DNA of 64,000 nucleotides from Serratia grimesii NBRC 13537 (GCF_001590905.1 NZ_BCTT01000001.1:62001-126000); one strand, 5' to 3'; numbered from the stretch's first letter, positions 17,967 through 26,610 are shown. Translations and numbers: made by a program. The notes: generated by a model from the sequence alone, not told the origin.

Positions 17967-18818
17967 ATGGCCGCGACGATGAAAGTCATTAAGGTACTCA
18001 ATAATAGCCTGGTGCTATCGACGGATGGCGATAACAATGAAGTTATCGTTATGGGCAAGGGTATAGGCTTTAACAGCAAAGTGGGTGACATTCTCGATCC
18101 TGACGCGATCGAAAAAGTGTATGTGGTGCAAAATGGCCAAAAGGGTCGAGATTATCTGCGATTGATAGAAACGACGCCGGAAGAGCATATTGAGATTGTG
18201 CAGATGATCCTCGCAGAGGCCAATCGACAGCTCAACGGACGGATTAATGAGCAGATTTTCTTCACCTTGGCGGACCATATCAGCTTTGCTATTGAACGCT
18301 ATCACAAAGGGATCGCGATCCAAAACCGGCTGTTATTTGAAGTAAAGCGTTTTTACCCGCAGGAGTTTGCGGTAGCGGCGCAAGCGCTGGCACTGCTCAA
18401 CCAGAGGCTGAACATTAGGCTACCGGAAGAAGAGGCGGGTAACATCGCTTTCCATTTGGTTAATGGTCAAACCGATGTGCAAAATATGGAGCACACGCTG
18501 CTGGCGGTGAAGATGTTGAAAGATATATTCAACATCATCAAATATCACTTTCGCATCAATATCGACACTGATTCACTGAATTACGCACGTTTTTTGGTAC
18601 ATATGCAGTTTTTTATTCAGCGAATGGTAGAAGGACAACAGGTGGTATCGAAAGACGACTTTATTTTTGAGCAGGTAACCAAAGAATATCCACATGCTTA
18701 TCGCGGTGCGTTACTGATCCGCGATTACGTGAAGAATCTGCTGCAGATGGAGATGTCGAACGATGAACTGCTGTACCTGGTGATCCACCTCACGCGTATT
18801 ACCGACACACAAGACTAG
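17967..18818 (+). CDS. bglG: BglG/LicT-family transcriptional antiterminator
   Basis: About 283 residues: an N-terminal co-antiterminator RNA-binding domain (MKVIKVLNNSLVLSTDGDNNE...GKGIGF, about residues 5-60) and two PRD domains with the regulatory histidines (DHISFAIERY, IAFHLVNGQ). It binds the RAT in the leader when BglF is transporting substrate. The order bglF-bglB-bglG differs from bglG-F-B in E. coli. An ATG at 17967 is next to AAAGGG; the conserved fold begins at Met 17979. Its stop codon TAG shares the palindrome CTAG (18815-18818) with the stop of the opposite lysR gene. Confidence 0.9.
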   Translation: MAATMKVIKVLNNSLVLSTDGDNNEVIVMGKGIGFNSKVGDILDPDAIEKVYVVQNGQKGRDYLRLIETTPEEHIEIVQMILAEANRQLNGRINEQIFFTLADHISFAIERYHKGIAIQNRLLFEVKRFYPQEFAVAAQALALLNQRLNIRLPEEEAGNIAFHLVNGQTDVQNMEHTLLAVKMLKDIFNIIKYHFRINIDTDSLNYARFLVHMQFFIQRMVEGQQVVSKDDFIFEQVTKEYPHAYRGALLIRDYVKNLLQMEMSNDELLYLVIHLTRITDTQD

Positions 18819-19729
18819 TCAGTCGGCTGCTCACTGACCGCCTCTGTCACCAGATCGCGAAAGCGTTTGATGATGGCGGAGGCGCGATTGCTGCGTAATG
18901 CCAGGTAAAGTGGCGCACTCAACTGGGCACGATCGCTAATCGGTCGATAGATAATGCCATCCCCCCCCAAACGCCGCATCGAGGCAGGCACGATGGATAG
19001 CCCCAAACCGGCACCGACCAAACTGAGGGTTGCGGGCAGGCGCGGGGCTTCCTGAATGACGCGTGGGCTGAACCCTGCGCGGTGGCAGGCTGCCAGAATA
19101 GCGTCGTATAAACCCTGGCCCGCAGGTCGTCGATAAAGGATAAAGGATTCGTGGGTTAGTGCCTCCAGCGGCAGGGGTTGCTCACTGTTGACAGCCAATG
19201 GATGCCCGACCGGCAAAGCGACCAGCATGGACTCACGTAACACCGGCTCAATCGTTAGTCCTGGAATGCCTCCCACCGGCGAACGCACAAAGGCAACGTC
19301 AAGCCGCTCATCCACCAACGCGTCCAGGAGTTCTCCGCTGCCGGCCTCTTCCAACTGGGTGGTAATACCGGGCAGGATCTCACGATAGCGGCGCAGCAGA
19401 TTGGGTACAAACGGATGCAGCGCGGCGGAACTGGTGAAGCCGATGGCAATATGCCCTTGTTCACCACGAGCTGCGCGGTGCACTGCTTCGGTCAAGTGTT
19501 CTGCACGCGCCAACAGGGCTCGTGCCTCATTGAATAGCACGCTGCCAGCCTCTGTGACGCGTACCCCGCGTGGCAGGCGTTGCAGCAGTTTGACCCCCAA
19601 CTCATCTTCTAATCCTTGCAACAGCCGGGTCAGCGGTGGTTGCTGAATAAATAAGCGTTCGGCAGCACGGGTGATATTACCTTCTTCTACCACAGTAACG
19701 AACGCCCGCAAGCGGCGAAGTTCGATCAT
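18815..19729 (-). CDS. LysR-family transcriptional regulator
   Basis: A 304-residue LysR protein. The N-terminal winged helix (MIELRRLRAFVTVVEEGNITRAAERLF...) is followed by a periplasmic-binding-like effector domain. It is divergent from the chromate transporter pair, which is its likely target. The ATG at 19729 is seven bases after AAGG; an ATG two codons upstream is too close. A LysR-type box (19734-19748) overlaps this ribosome site, suggesting autorepression. The effector is unknown. Confidence 0.88.
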   Translation of the reverse strand: MIELRRLRAFVTVVEEGNITRAAERLFIQQPPLTRLLQGLEDELGVKLLQRLPRGVRVTEAGSVLFNEARALLARAEHLTEAVHRAARGEQGHIAIGFTSSAALHPFVPNLLRRYREILPGITTQLEEAGSGELLDALVDERLDVAFVRSPVGGIPGLTIEPVLRESMLVALPVGHPLAVNSEQPLPLEALTHESFILYRRPAGQGLYDAILAACHRAGFSPRVIQEAPRLPATLSLVGAGLGLSIVPASMRRLGGDGIIYRPISDRAQLSAPLYLALRSNRASAIIKRFRDLVTEAVSEQPTD

Positions 19730-19733
19730 AGCC

Positions 19734-19748
19734 ATACCTTATAGGTAT
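19734..19748. promoter_or_regulatory. LysR-type T-N11-A box in lysR/chr divergent region
   Basis: ATACCTTATAGGTAT has perfect six-base arms around TAT and fits the ATAC-N7-GTAT (T-N11-A) pattern bound by LysR proteins. It lies directly upstream of the lysR start and 87 bases before the first chr gene. Confidence 0.65.
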
Positions 19749-19834
19749 CCTTATTGCTTCCGAAATGCATTAGACATCATGGCATGGCGGCGCGCATCAT
19801 ACCAGTCATCACAATAAGCAATGTGGAACGGACA

Positions 19835-20407
19835 ATGTCTGAATCTGATGCGGTAAAAAACGATCAACTTGCGACCCCGCCAGGCAATGGTGAGTTGTTC
19901 TTGGGTTTTCTGATGCTTGGGCTGATTGGCTTTGGTGGTGTATTGCCGCTCGCGCGCAATATGCTGGTGGAAGATCGGCGTTGGCTGAGTGGCGAACAGT
20001 TCACCGAGCTGCTGGGATTGTGCCAGTTTTTGCCTGGGGGCAATGTGATCAACCTTTCGGTGGCCGTGGGGATGGAGTTTCGCGGCCTGCGTGGTGCTTT
20101 CTGCGCATTGCTGGGGCTGATCAGTGCGCCGACGGCGATAGTGGTCGGTCTGGGTATGGTTTACGCCCGGTTCCAGAATGATGCTCATGTGCAACATGTC
20201 TTTGCCGGATTGGCAGCGGCAGCGGCGGGTTTATTGCTGTCTACTGGAATCAAAATGCTGTTACCGTTACGCGGTAAATGGTTGGCGCTGGGGATTGTCG
20301 CACTCAGTCTGATTGCCATCGCCTGGCTGCGTCTGCCGTTACTCCCGACCATGTTGGTGCTGGCGCCGCTGAGTATTCTGCTGATGTGGTGGAGGAGCCC
20401 ATCATGA
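19835..20407 (+). CDS. Chromate transporter, N-terminal-type half (short CHR protein)
   Basis: A 190-residue membrane protein with the CHR signature LGLIGFGGVLPLARNMLVE and QFLPGGNVINL. It is one of a pair of short CHR proteins that together equal a full ChrA. Such pairs are thought to form a heterodimer that exports chromate or takes up sulphate-like anions. The start ATG at 19835 follows GGAACGG. Its stop overlaps the next start (ATGA), so the two are made together. Confidence 0.88.
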   Translation: MSESDAVKNDQLATPPGNGELFLGFLMLGLIGFGGVLPLARNMLVEDRRWLSGEQFTELLGLCQFLPGGNVINLSVAVGMEFRGLRGAFCALLGLISAPTAIVVGLGMVYARFQNDAHVQHVFAGLAAAAAGLLLSTGIKMLLPLRGKWLALGIVALSLIAIAWLRLPLLPTMLVLAPLSILLMWWRSPS

Positions 20408-20925
20408 TCGGTGTTTTGATTTCGCTGGCGATTATCTTCACTGAATTGTCACTGTTGGCGTTCGGTGGTGGTATGACTATTTTGCCGGAAATGCAGCGTC
20501 AGGTGGTGGAGGTTCATCAATGGATGAGCGCGCAAGAATTCAGTGCACTGTTTGCTATGGCGCAGGCCGCGCCGGGACCGAATATGATGATCGTGCCGCT
20601 GATTGGCTGGCATGTGGCCGGTTGGGCCGGGCTGTTGGTGTCATCCGTTGCCAAATTCGGCCCATCGTCGATAGTCACGTTGCTGGTGATGGGCGCCTGG
20701 CGTCGCTTTAAGGATAAACCTTGGCGGCGCCGCGTGCAGAGTGGATTAGTGCCGGTTACCGTTGGGTTGGTGGCGGCGAGCGGAGTGTTGATTGCTGAGG
20801 CGTCAGCGCCCAGTTGGCCGTTGGCGGTGATTATTCTATTGGCAACGGTGTTGAGCATGAGCAAACGTATTCATCCGCTGTGGGTGTTGGCGGGCGGGGC
20901 GTTAATGGGATTGTTAGTCGCGTAA
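20404..20925 (+). CDS. Chromate transporter, second half (short CHR protein)
   Basis: A 173-residue membrane protein with the second CHR repeat: LLAFGGGMTILPEMQRQVV and FAMAQAAPGPNMMIVPLIGW. It begins inside the stop of the first half. Topology of the two halves is expected to be opposite, as in other paired CHR proteins. Chromate export itself is a family-based guess; an anion from the LysR regulon is equally possible. Confidence 0.88.
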   Translation: MIGVLISLAIIFTELSLLAFGGGMTILPEMQRQVVEVHQWMSAQEFSALFAMAQAAPGPNMMIVPLIGWHVAGWAGLLVSSVAKFGPSSIVTLLVMGAWRRFKDKPWRRRVQSGLVPVTVGLVAASGVLIAEASAPSWPLAVIILLATVLSMSKRIHPLWVLAGGALMGLLVA

Positions 20926-20937
20926 TGAAAGGGCTTA

Positions 20938-20963
20938 GGCGGCAGAATAGTCACACTGCCGCC
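20938..20963. terminator. Hairpin after chr genes
   Basis: GGCGGCAG and CTGCCGCC are perfect eight-base arms with a ten-base loop, between the convergent chr pair and the inh gene. No clear T-tract is present, so termination is probable rather than certain. Confidence 0.5.
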
Positions 20964-20981
20964 ACGTAAACAACTCAGTGA

Positions 20982-21398
20982 CTATGGGCGAGGTGTTAGC
21001 GTAAAACGAGCTTTGCCAGTGTGATTCATCACTTCATAGTGTTTTGGCGCGGTCAGCGCCAGAAACGCGACCATGCTGCCATCGGCATTGGTCAGTGTCA
21101 TGCCGTCCGGTGTTGGGCGCCAGGCGACCGGCAATTCTTTAAGTGCCAGTGGGTGCAGGCATTGCGCGGAGGCAGTGAAGCGATAGGCGTTAGTGCCTTC
21201 AATGGGTTCATCACTAAGTTCAACGTTGCAGGTGGCGGCTTTGTCCTCAGCGTCGATCAGTTGCCAATGTCCCTTCAGTGCCGAGGGGGCCAGCAGAGGC
21301 AGTGAGCTGGCAAAAGTACTGTTGCTTAACATAAGGCTCATAACAACTCCTGTCAGGGCAACGCGCCGTAATGCGCGTAAAGAGATAAATCTCGGCAT
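20982..21398 (-). CDS. inh: Periplasmic metalloprotease inhibitor, Inh/AprI family
   Basis: A 138-residue protein with a signal peptide (about residues 1-30, ending TFASS) and the small beta-barrel of Inh. Visible family marks are LKGHWQLIDAE, the cysteine pair about 28 residues apart (TCNVEL and AQCLHP) that makes the disulphide, and VAWRPTPDGMTLTNADGS. Inh proteins block serralysin-type zinc proteases in the periplasm before secretion. In Serratia and Erwinia the gene normally sits with the protease and its type I exporter. None is in this window. The ATG at 21396-21398 has AAGGAG upstream. Confidence 0.86.
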   Translation of the reverse strand: MPRFISLRALRRVALTGVVMSLMLSNSTFASSLPLLAPSALKGHWQLIDAEDKAATCNVELSDEPIEGTNAYRFTASAQCLHPLALKELPVAWRPTPDGMTLTNADGSMVAFLALTAPKHYEVMNHTGKARFTLTPRP

Positions 21399-21570
21399 CG
21401 GCCACTCCTTACTAAAATCCGTTAATACCATAGCACGATCCCCGGTAATGGGTGAGTGAAGGGTAAGGGATTTTGATCCTCGTTTATTTTGTTTGTCTGA
21501 TACTCTCATCAGTCTTATCGCTACCAGAATTAGGGCCATTTGGCCCTTTCTTTCCGTTTAGGAGCCGTCG

Positions 21571-22290
21571 ATGCGTTATTTCTCGCAATTTGAGTTCGAT
21601 ACCCGTCTTGAATGGGGAGAAAACGCCATCGAGCACATGGCAGGTGATGCTGACTGTGTCATCATCGTTGATGTAATGTCATTTTCAAGCTGTGTGAGTG
21701 TTGCAGCCGCGCGCGGGGCAACGGTTTATCCTTACCCATGGAAAGATGCCACGGCAACGGAGTACGGTGACAGGTTAGGTGCTATCACAGCCAGTACTAC
21801 TCGCCGCTTTGAAGGTGAAGGCTATTCTTTGTCACCGGCTTCGCTGGTAAATATCCCCCCGCAGACTAAACTGGTGCTTCCTTCGCCTAATGGTTCGGCG
21901 TTGGCTTTTAAAGCAAGAGATTCAGGGGCGGCCGTGTTTTGCGGTTGTTTACGTAATCTTGAAGCGACGGCCATCGCTTGTGCGCCATTTCAACATATTC
22001 TGGTGGTCCCTTGTGGCGAAAAATGGCCGGATGGCCGCTTGCGGCCGGCACTGGAGGATTGGGTTGCGGCGGGAGGGATTATTTCTCACTTGGCAAAGAG
22101 AAATTTATCGCCGGAAGCACAGGCCGCGGGAGCGACCTTCCGGGCGTTGACGATGGATGTATTGCGTCAGTGCAGCTCAACCTGCGAATTGGTTGAACGT
22201 GGGTTTACCGCTGATGTTGACCTCTGTCTGGCAATAGATACAGATGATAAGGCTTGCCGGTTGCAGAACGATCACTTTGTTTATGTCTAG
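21571..22290 (+). CDS. 2-phosphosulfolactate phosphatase (ComB) family protein
   Basis: A 239-residue protein with ComB family marks: CVIIVDVMSFSSCVSVAAARGA near the start, LVLPSPNGSALAF and GCLRNLEATA in the middle and LVVPCGEKWPDG later. Methanogen ComB is a Mg-dependent acid phosphatase in coenzyme M synthesis. Bacterial homologues without the pathway have unproven roles. No other sulfolactate gene is nearby. AGGAG lies seven bases before the ATG. The stop is only three bases from the stop of the convergent reductase gene. Confidence 0.82.
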   Translation: MRYFSQFEFDTRLEWGENAIEHMAGDADCVIIVDVMSFSSCVSVAAARGATVYPYPWKDATATEYGDRLGAITASTTRRFEGEGYSLSPASLVNIPPQTKLVLPSPNGSALAFKARDSGAAVFCGCLRNLEATAIACAPFQHILVVPCGEKWPDGRLRPALEDWVAAGGIISHLAKRNLSPEAQAAGATFRALTMDVLRQCSSTCELVERGFTADVDLCLAIDTDDKACRLQNDHFVYV

Positions 22291-22293
22291 CCG

Positions 22294-22953
22294 TTACTTA
22301 GCCTCGCTGGCTTCCAACGCGAAAGAACCCGTGGTGATGTTACCGGCGCGCTGATAGTGCGCGATGATCACCCCACTGGGTGAGATAACGGATTTAACCA
22401 GTTTAAAGGCGGCCGGTGATGCGCCATTACCGAACAGACGTTTACCGTCGCCGAGCACCAGTGGGTAGGTCAGTAGACGCAGTTCGTCCACCAAATCCTC
22501 CGCCAACAACAGTTGGATTAACTCGGTGCTGCCTTGCACCACCAGAGTCGGTCCTTGACCGGCTTTGATCTCTCGCAGGCGTGCGGCGACATTCTGACTC
22601 AACCATTGGCTGTTTTCCCATGTCAGCGTCTCACCGTGGTGGGTAGCCACATATTTGGTCGCCCGATTGAAGGTGTTGGCAATCTCTGCGTTGATCTGTT
22701 CAAAACCCTCTGCGTTGGGATCGGTTTCGATACGTGGCCAGTGTGCGGCGAAAATGTCATATGTTTTACGACCCAGCAGCAAATCAAACGGCTGAGAGAA
22801 GGTATCACCCATTGCTGCGGCAATGCTGTCATCCCAATAAGGTACTGTCCAACCACCAAACTGAAAGCCACCCGTCGTATCTTCTTGTGGGCCGCCAGGG
22901 GCCTGCATCACACCGTCGAGGCTGATAAACGCGCCAACAATAATCTGTCGCAT
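22294..22953 (-). CDS. RibD C-terminal (dihydrofolate reductase-like) family protein
   Basis: A 219-residue protein of the bacterial bifunctional deaminase-reductase C-terminal fold. It begins MRQIIVGAFISLDGVMQAPGG and contains the LLLGRKTYDIFAAHWP and DELRLLTYPLVLGDGKRLF blocks seen in YyaP/YwjB-like stand-alone reductases. The true substrate is unknown; a role in riboflavin or folate metabolism is not implied. It is monocistronic. Confidence 0.82.
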   Translation of the reverse strand: MRQIIVGAFISLDGVMQAPGGPQEDTTGGFQFGGWTVPYWDDSIAAAMGDTFSQPFDLLLGRKTYDIFAAHWPRIETDPNAEGFEQINAEIANTFNRATKYVATHHGETLTWENSQWLSQNVAARLREIKAGQGPTLVVQGSTELIQLLLAEDLVDELRLLTYPLVLGDGKRLFGNGASPAAFKLVKSVISPSGVIIAHYQRAGNITTGSFALEASEAK

Positions 22954-23029
22954 GGTCGTCTCCGCTTCTATTGCTGTCTGTAGCGCAAAGTTTAGGCAGG
23001 CGTGGACGACAGATCCAGCTTGCGGATGC

Positions 23030-24040
23030 TTAGCGTTGTAATGCCTTAATCAGCGCACTGTTAAATTGTGCCGGCTCCTCCATCTGAGGTGCATGACCCA
23101 ATCCGGGGAATTCGATCAGGTTGGCGTGCGGAATCAGCTTCGCCACCTGCTTGCCCAGTACGTTGTATTTGCCAAGGATGGCTTTAATCGCTGGTGGCGC
23201 GATGTCACTGCCGATGGCGGTGGTATCGGCGGTACCAATCATCAATGTGGTCGGCGTTTGCAGATCTTTAAACTCGTAGTACACAGGTTGGGTGAAGATC
23301 ATGTCGTAAATCAGTGCCGAGTTCCAGGCGACCACGCGATGGCCTGGCCCATTGTTCAATCCGGCCAACATATCGACCCAGCGGTCATACTCTGGTTTCC
23401 AGCGGCCCACATAGTAAGTCTTCAACTCATATTGTCGAATCCCGGCCGCAGAGGTTCTCAGCTCGCGTTCGAACCACTGATCGACGCTGCGCCACGGCAC
23501 GCCTTTAGCTTTCCAGTCTTCCAACCCAATTGGATTTACCATTACCAGACGTTCAACTGCCTGCGGATACATCAGGCTATAACGCGTCGCCAGCATGCCA
23601 CCGGTGGAGTGGCCGATAATCACCGCTTTACTGATTTTCAGGTTATTGAGCAACGCGTGAGTATTTTGTGCCAACTGCTGAAAGCTGTATTGATAATGTT
23701 GCGGTTTGGTCGAACTGCAAAAGCCGATTTGATCCGGGGCAATCACTCGGTAACCGGCTTTGCTCAATGCCTTAATGCTCTCCTGCCAGGTAGCTGCACA
23801 GAAATTTTTGCCATGCATCAGCACCGCCGTGCGACCGTTGGCGTCGCCTTCTGGCGGCACATCCATATAGCCCATGCGTAAAGTTTGTCCCTGAGAGGTG
23901 AAGCTAAATTGTTGCAATGGGTACGGGTAGTGAAAGCCCTGAAGCTCTTGGCCATATTTTGGTGTTTCTGCGGCTGTCGCGGTCGTTGCGAATGTAATAA
24001 GGGCCGCTGATAACAGCCAACGATGAGAGAATCTCAGCAT
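23030..24040 (-). CDS. Exported alpha/beta hydrolase
   Basis: A 336-residue protein with a signal peptide (MLRFSHRWLLSAALITFATT then ATAA). The catalytic serine is in the elbow GHSTGG, and the histidine is likely in GLGHAPQM near the end. The oxyanion strand reads AVLMHGKNFCAATW. It belongs to the abhydrolase_1 class (epoxide hydrolase/haloperoxidase-like). It is periplasmic or secreted. Substrate is unknown. The ATG at 24038-24040 follows AAGGA. Confidence 0.83.
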   Translation of the reverse strand: MLRFSHRWLLSAALITFATTATAAETPKYGQELQGFHYPYPLQQFSFTSQGQTLRMGYMDVPPEGDANGRTAVLMHGKNFCAATWQESIKALSKAGYRVIAPDQIGFCSSTKPQHYQYSFQQLAQNTHALLNNLKISKAVIIGHSTGGMLATRYSLMYPQAVERLVMVNPIGLEDWKAKGVPWRSVDQWFERELRTSAAGIRQYELKTYYVGRWKPEYDRWVDMLAGLNNGPGHRVVAWNSALIYDMIFTQPVYYEFKDLQTPTTLMIGTADTTAIGSDIAPPAIKAILGKYNVLGKQVAKLIPHANLIEFPGLGHAPQMEEPAQFNSALIKALQR

Positions 24041-24316
24041 CCTGATGTCCTTATGAAAAATCGGCAGAGTCTGAGTATAGCCCCTAAGGTGCTGGTCTTT
24101 AGGATGAAAAGGGGATGTTCGCGATAACCGCCAGTGCACTGGCGACGGGTTTCAGTAAACCGGAACCACTATAGCCAGCCTTTGGCGCAGAAGTCATGAC
24201 GAGTTTTGGCGACAAAGGGGAGTGCCGAGCGAAATGGGAAACAAGGCCTCTAAAAGAGAGATGAAAGAAAACATGCCAGCTTTTAATGTGTCGATTTTGC
24301 TTAATTAAAGTTAACT

Positions 24317-24334
24317 GGTGCACTAGAGTGCACC
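24317..24334. promoter_or_regulatory. Perfect 18-base inverted repeat, possible operator
   Basis: GGTGCACTAGAGTGCACC has eight-base arms around AG. A related half, TGCACCA, lies about 20 bases further right. It sits about 280 bases upstream of the hydrolase gene. The arms resemble NtrC half sites but the spacing is wrong, so the binder is unknown. Confidence 0.4.
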
Positions 24335-24406
24335 GACATGACTAGGTAAGTAACTGCACCAAACAACGCTTTTACTTGTGCCATTTCGTATCTGTTGAAC
24401 TGAAAC

Positions 24407-24446
24407 TGCCCCCCGAATTCAGACGGTTGTCCAGCATTCGGGGGCA
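24407..24446 (-). terminator. Hairpin after GMC dehydrogenase operon
   Basis: TGCCCCCCGAAT and ATTCGGGGGCA pair (one bulged C) around a loop of about 17 bases, eight bases past the dehydrogenase stop. Only a short T-tract follows on the minus strand. Confidence 0.5.
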
Positions 24447-24453
24447 TACGTTA

Positions 24454-26058
24454 TTAAATCTCTTTATTAATAATATCGGCAACGCGCAGAGCCATCGCAT
24501 ACCCGGTCAGAGTTGGGTTCACTACGGTGGAGCTGGGGTGGACGCTGGTGCTGGTAATAAAGAGGTTGGCATGATCGAAAGAGCGGCATTCGTGATTGAC
24601 CACCGAGTCTCGTGGATCACTCCCCATGATGGTGGTGCCCATAATATGGGAACTGGGCACCCAGGCGTGGATATCATTCAGCACTTCAGTCGCGGCGAAT
24701 AGGTTTTTGAACTGGTCATAGTCTTTATACAATCTGGCCATGGCGTTCATGGTGTATTCATGGGCAATATCATAGTTGATACGTGGGGTGGGCAGATCGA
24801 GTGCATCCCGCCGATTGCTTAAGGTAACCCGGTTTGCCGGGTCGGGTAATACTTCAACATACGATGCAATCTTCAAATAGCGCGCGGAATTGTGTCGAAT
24901 CAAACGATCGAGCGTCGGGCCAACAATACCCTGATCCAGCAAGTGTTGGGTGATCAACTCATTAGGAACGGTGTTATCGAGGAAATGTCGAATCGCCGCA
25001 TGTTGGTGCCGGAGTGGCGTGTCGCGCCAGGTGTTGATACTGCCTTGTTGGGTAGGCCCCCGACCAGCCCAAACGGGATCTTTTGCCAGCATCGAGATAG
25101 CACGACCGGTGTGGCCCATCATGTTACGGCCGACCTGATCAGACGAATTACCGATGTCTGACATCAACATCAGCTTCGGTATTTCCACCCCATGTGCCGC
25201 CAGGACGAAATAACGTGCAGTGAGACGCGTTCTTTCCCCTTGTGGGTTTTTATAATGGATGGCGGTGATCTTGTTATCCGGCCCTTTTTCGATACGGTAA
25301 ACCACTGCATTCACTAACAGTTTGGCGCCGTGCTGTTCGGCCCATACGACAGGTTTATCTCCAGAGAACTGTGCTCCAATTGGGCAGATAGGTGCGCAGT
25401 TGTTATTACCTGCACAAATGGGCCGCCCTTGGTATGGCGTCGTCGCGCGTGCATTCGGCTCGTCAACAAAGTGATGGTTTACGGTTGATACCTTTTCCGC
25501 CACTTGGCGAGTGAGATAGGTCCAAGGTTGCATTGCCATGGGGTAAGGCTTGGATCGCGGAGGATAGGGCGTTTTCCCTTGTCCTCGCTGGTCGTCGGTA
25601 TCCGAGCCACTGACCCCAATTTCTTCTTCAGCCCGCTGATACCAGGGCTCCAGCATATCGTAATCAATCGGCCAGTCGCGGCCATGGCCGTACAGCGTTT
25701 TCAATTTGAAATCGCTGGGCAAATTGCGCCAGGTTGCGCCGCCCCAATGCCAGGTCGTGCCGCCTACTAAACGTAGGAAAGCCGGTTTTTGAGTGATAGC
25801 ACCGACGCTCTCAATGTAATCGTCAGAATATTTTCCCGTGGAGGACTTAGGCGCCCAAGGGACGTCCGGGTAAGGGCCGTTATAGTCCGACTTATTGCCG
25901 TACTGGCGGAATGCCTCCAGGATTTCCGAGCGCTTAACGCGCGGGCCTGCCTCTAAAATGATCACTGACCGCTGCTGTTTGGCAAGGCTATTGGCGATCG
26001 CGCCGCCCAGAATACCGGCACCCACGACGATAATGTCGCAATCATATTCAATGGACAT
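24454..26058 (-). CDS. GMC-family FAD dehydrogenase large subunit (sugar/gluconate type)
   Basis: About 534 residues. The FAD motif GAGILGG is at the N terminus and LVGGTTWHWGG follows. A cysteine cluster, CAGNNNCAPIC (C-x5-C-x3-C), is like the iron-sulphur-binding region of FAD glucose and fructose dehydrogenases. The catalytic pair of the fold is in SSHIMG and VHPSSTVVNPTLT. With the small subunit and the cytochrome encoded upstream it forms a three-part membrane dehydrogenase of the gluconate/2-ketogluconate/sorbitol class. The exact sugar cannot be read. An in-frame GTG at 26070 is an alternative start. Confidence 0.85.
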   Translation of the reverse strand: MSIEYDCDIIVVGAGILGGAIANSLAKQQRSVIILEAGPRVKRSEILEAFRQYGNKSDYNGPYPDVPWAPKSSTGKYSDDYIESVGAITQKPAFLRLVGGTTWHWGGATWRNLPSDFKLKTLYGHGRDWPIDYDMLEPWYQRAEEEIGVSGSDTDDQRGQGKTPYPPRSKPYPMAMQPWTYLTRQVAEKVSTVNHHFVDEPNARATTPYQGRPICAGNNNCAPICPIGAQFSGDKPVVWAEQHGAKLLVNAVVYRIEKGPDNKITAIHYKNPQGERTRLTARYFVLAAHGVEIPKLMLMSDIGNSSDQVGRNMMGHTGRAISMLAKDPVWAGRGPTQQGSINTWRDTPLRHQHAAIRHFLDNTVPNELITQHLLDQGIVGPTLDRLIRHNSARYLKIASYVEVLPDPANRVTLSNRRDALDLPTPRINYDIAHEYTMNAMARLYKDYDQFKNLFAATEVLNDIHAWVPSSHIMGTTIMGSDPRDSVVNHECRSFDHANLFITSTSVHPSSTVVNPTLTGYAMALRVADIINKEI

Positions 26059-26079
26059 AGTTTTACTCACTATTGATCT

Positions 26080-26610
26080 TTAATTATCTAAATTTGGCGT
26101 AGCAACCCAGTAATTAGGTCGGGCGCGGATATAGGTTGGGATGACGGTGACATCAAGGGTTTGTTGGAACATCAAGGCCTTTTCGTAACTCACGACGACG
26201 GCTTGGCGTCCACGACCAACATTACCGGTATAAAAACTTTCTATGATAAGCAGCGCGAATATCCGATCTTCATCCTCATTGGGCAGTGCGGAGATAAAGG
26301 ATTGCACGTCCTGCGCACCGTTTGCCGCCAGCCTTTTTTCTAATGCCGCCAGCCTGACGCTAAAGTGGTCCGTGTGGGAGGCCATGGTTGAATACATGGC
26401 GGTCGCAAATGCCGGATCGAGTTCCGGTCTGTTGGTCAACTGCTGGGCCAGTTTAAAAAAAGTACCCGCTGAAGGTTTATCCTCAATCGACGTGAGTGGG
26501 GCTGATGCCGTATTGAACGACAGCAAGGCGGCCCCGACGATGGCGGTGCTTTTCAGCAAATGCCGTCGGGATAAACCATAGCTGGATTTACTTTTGCGCT
26601 CGTTTTTCAT
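26080..26610 (-). CDS. Tat-signal small (gamma) subunit of the GMC dehydrogenase
   Basis: A 176-residue protein starting with a twin-arginine signal (LSRRHLLKSTAIVGAALLS). The rest resembles the small subunit of gluconate 2-dehydrogenase and sorbitol/fructose dehydrogenase complexes, ending with the RPNYWVATP block. It is needed to export the FAD subunit, which has no signal of its own, through Tat as a complex. The gaps to its neighbours are about 11 and 21 bases. Confidence 0.83.
   Translation of the reverse strand: MKNERKSKSSYGLSRRHLLKSTAIVGAALLSFNTASAPLTSIEDKPSAGTFFKLAQQLTNRPELDPAFATAMYSTMASHTDHFSVRLAALEKRLAANGAQDVQSFISALPNEDEDRIFALLIIESFYTGNVGRGRQAVVVSYEKALMFQQTLDVTVIPTYIRARPNYWVATPNLDN

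Larger units (their letters stand above)
24041..24453. other. Intergenic region with inverted repeats
   Basis: This 413-base gap between the hydrolase gene and the end of the GMC dehydrogenase operon holds a perfect 18-base inverted repeat (24317-24334) and a GC-rich hairpin (24407-24446). A 74-codon leftward ORF at 24099-24323 has no recognisable homology features and is not called. Confidence 0.5.

Noticed and set aside
24099-24323. 74-codon leftward ORF in the gap after the exported hydrolase
   Set aside because: No recognisable motif or ribosome site, and it partly overlaps the leader of the hydrolase gene; most likely chance.
24317-24334. NtrC enhancer at the GGTGCAC dyad
   Set aside because: Arms TGCAC and GTGCA are only four bases apart, while NtrC sites need about seven.
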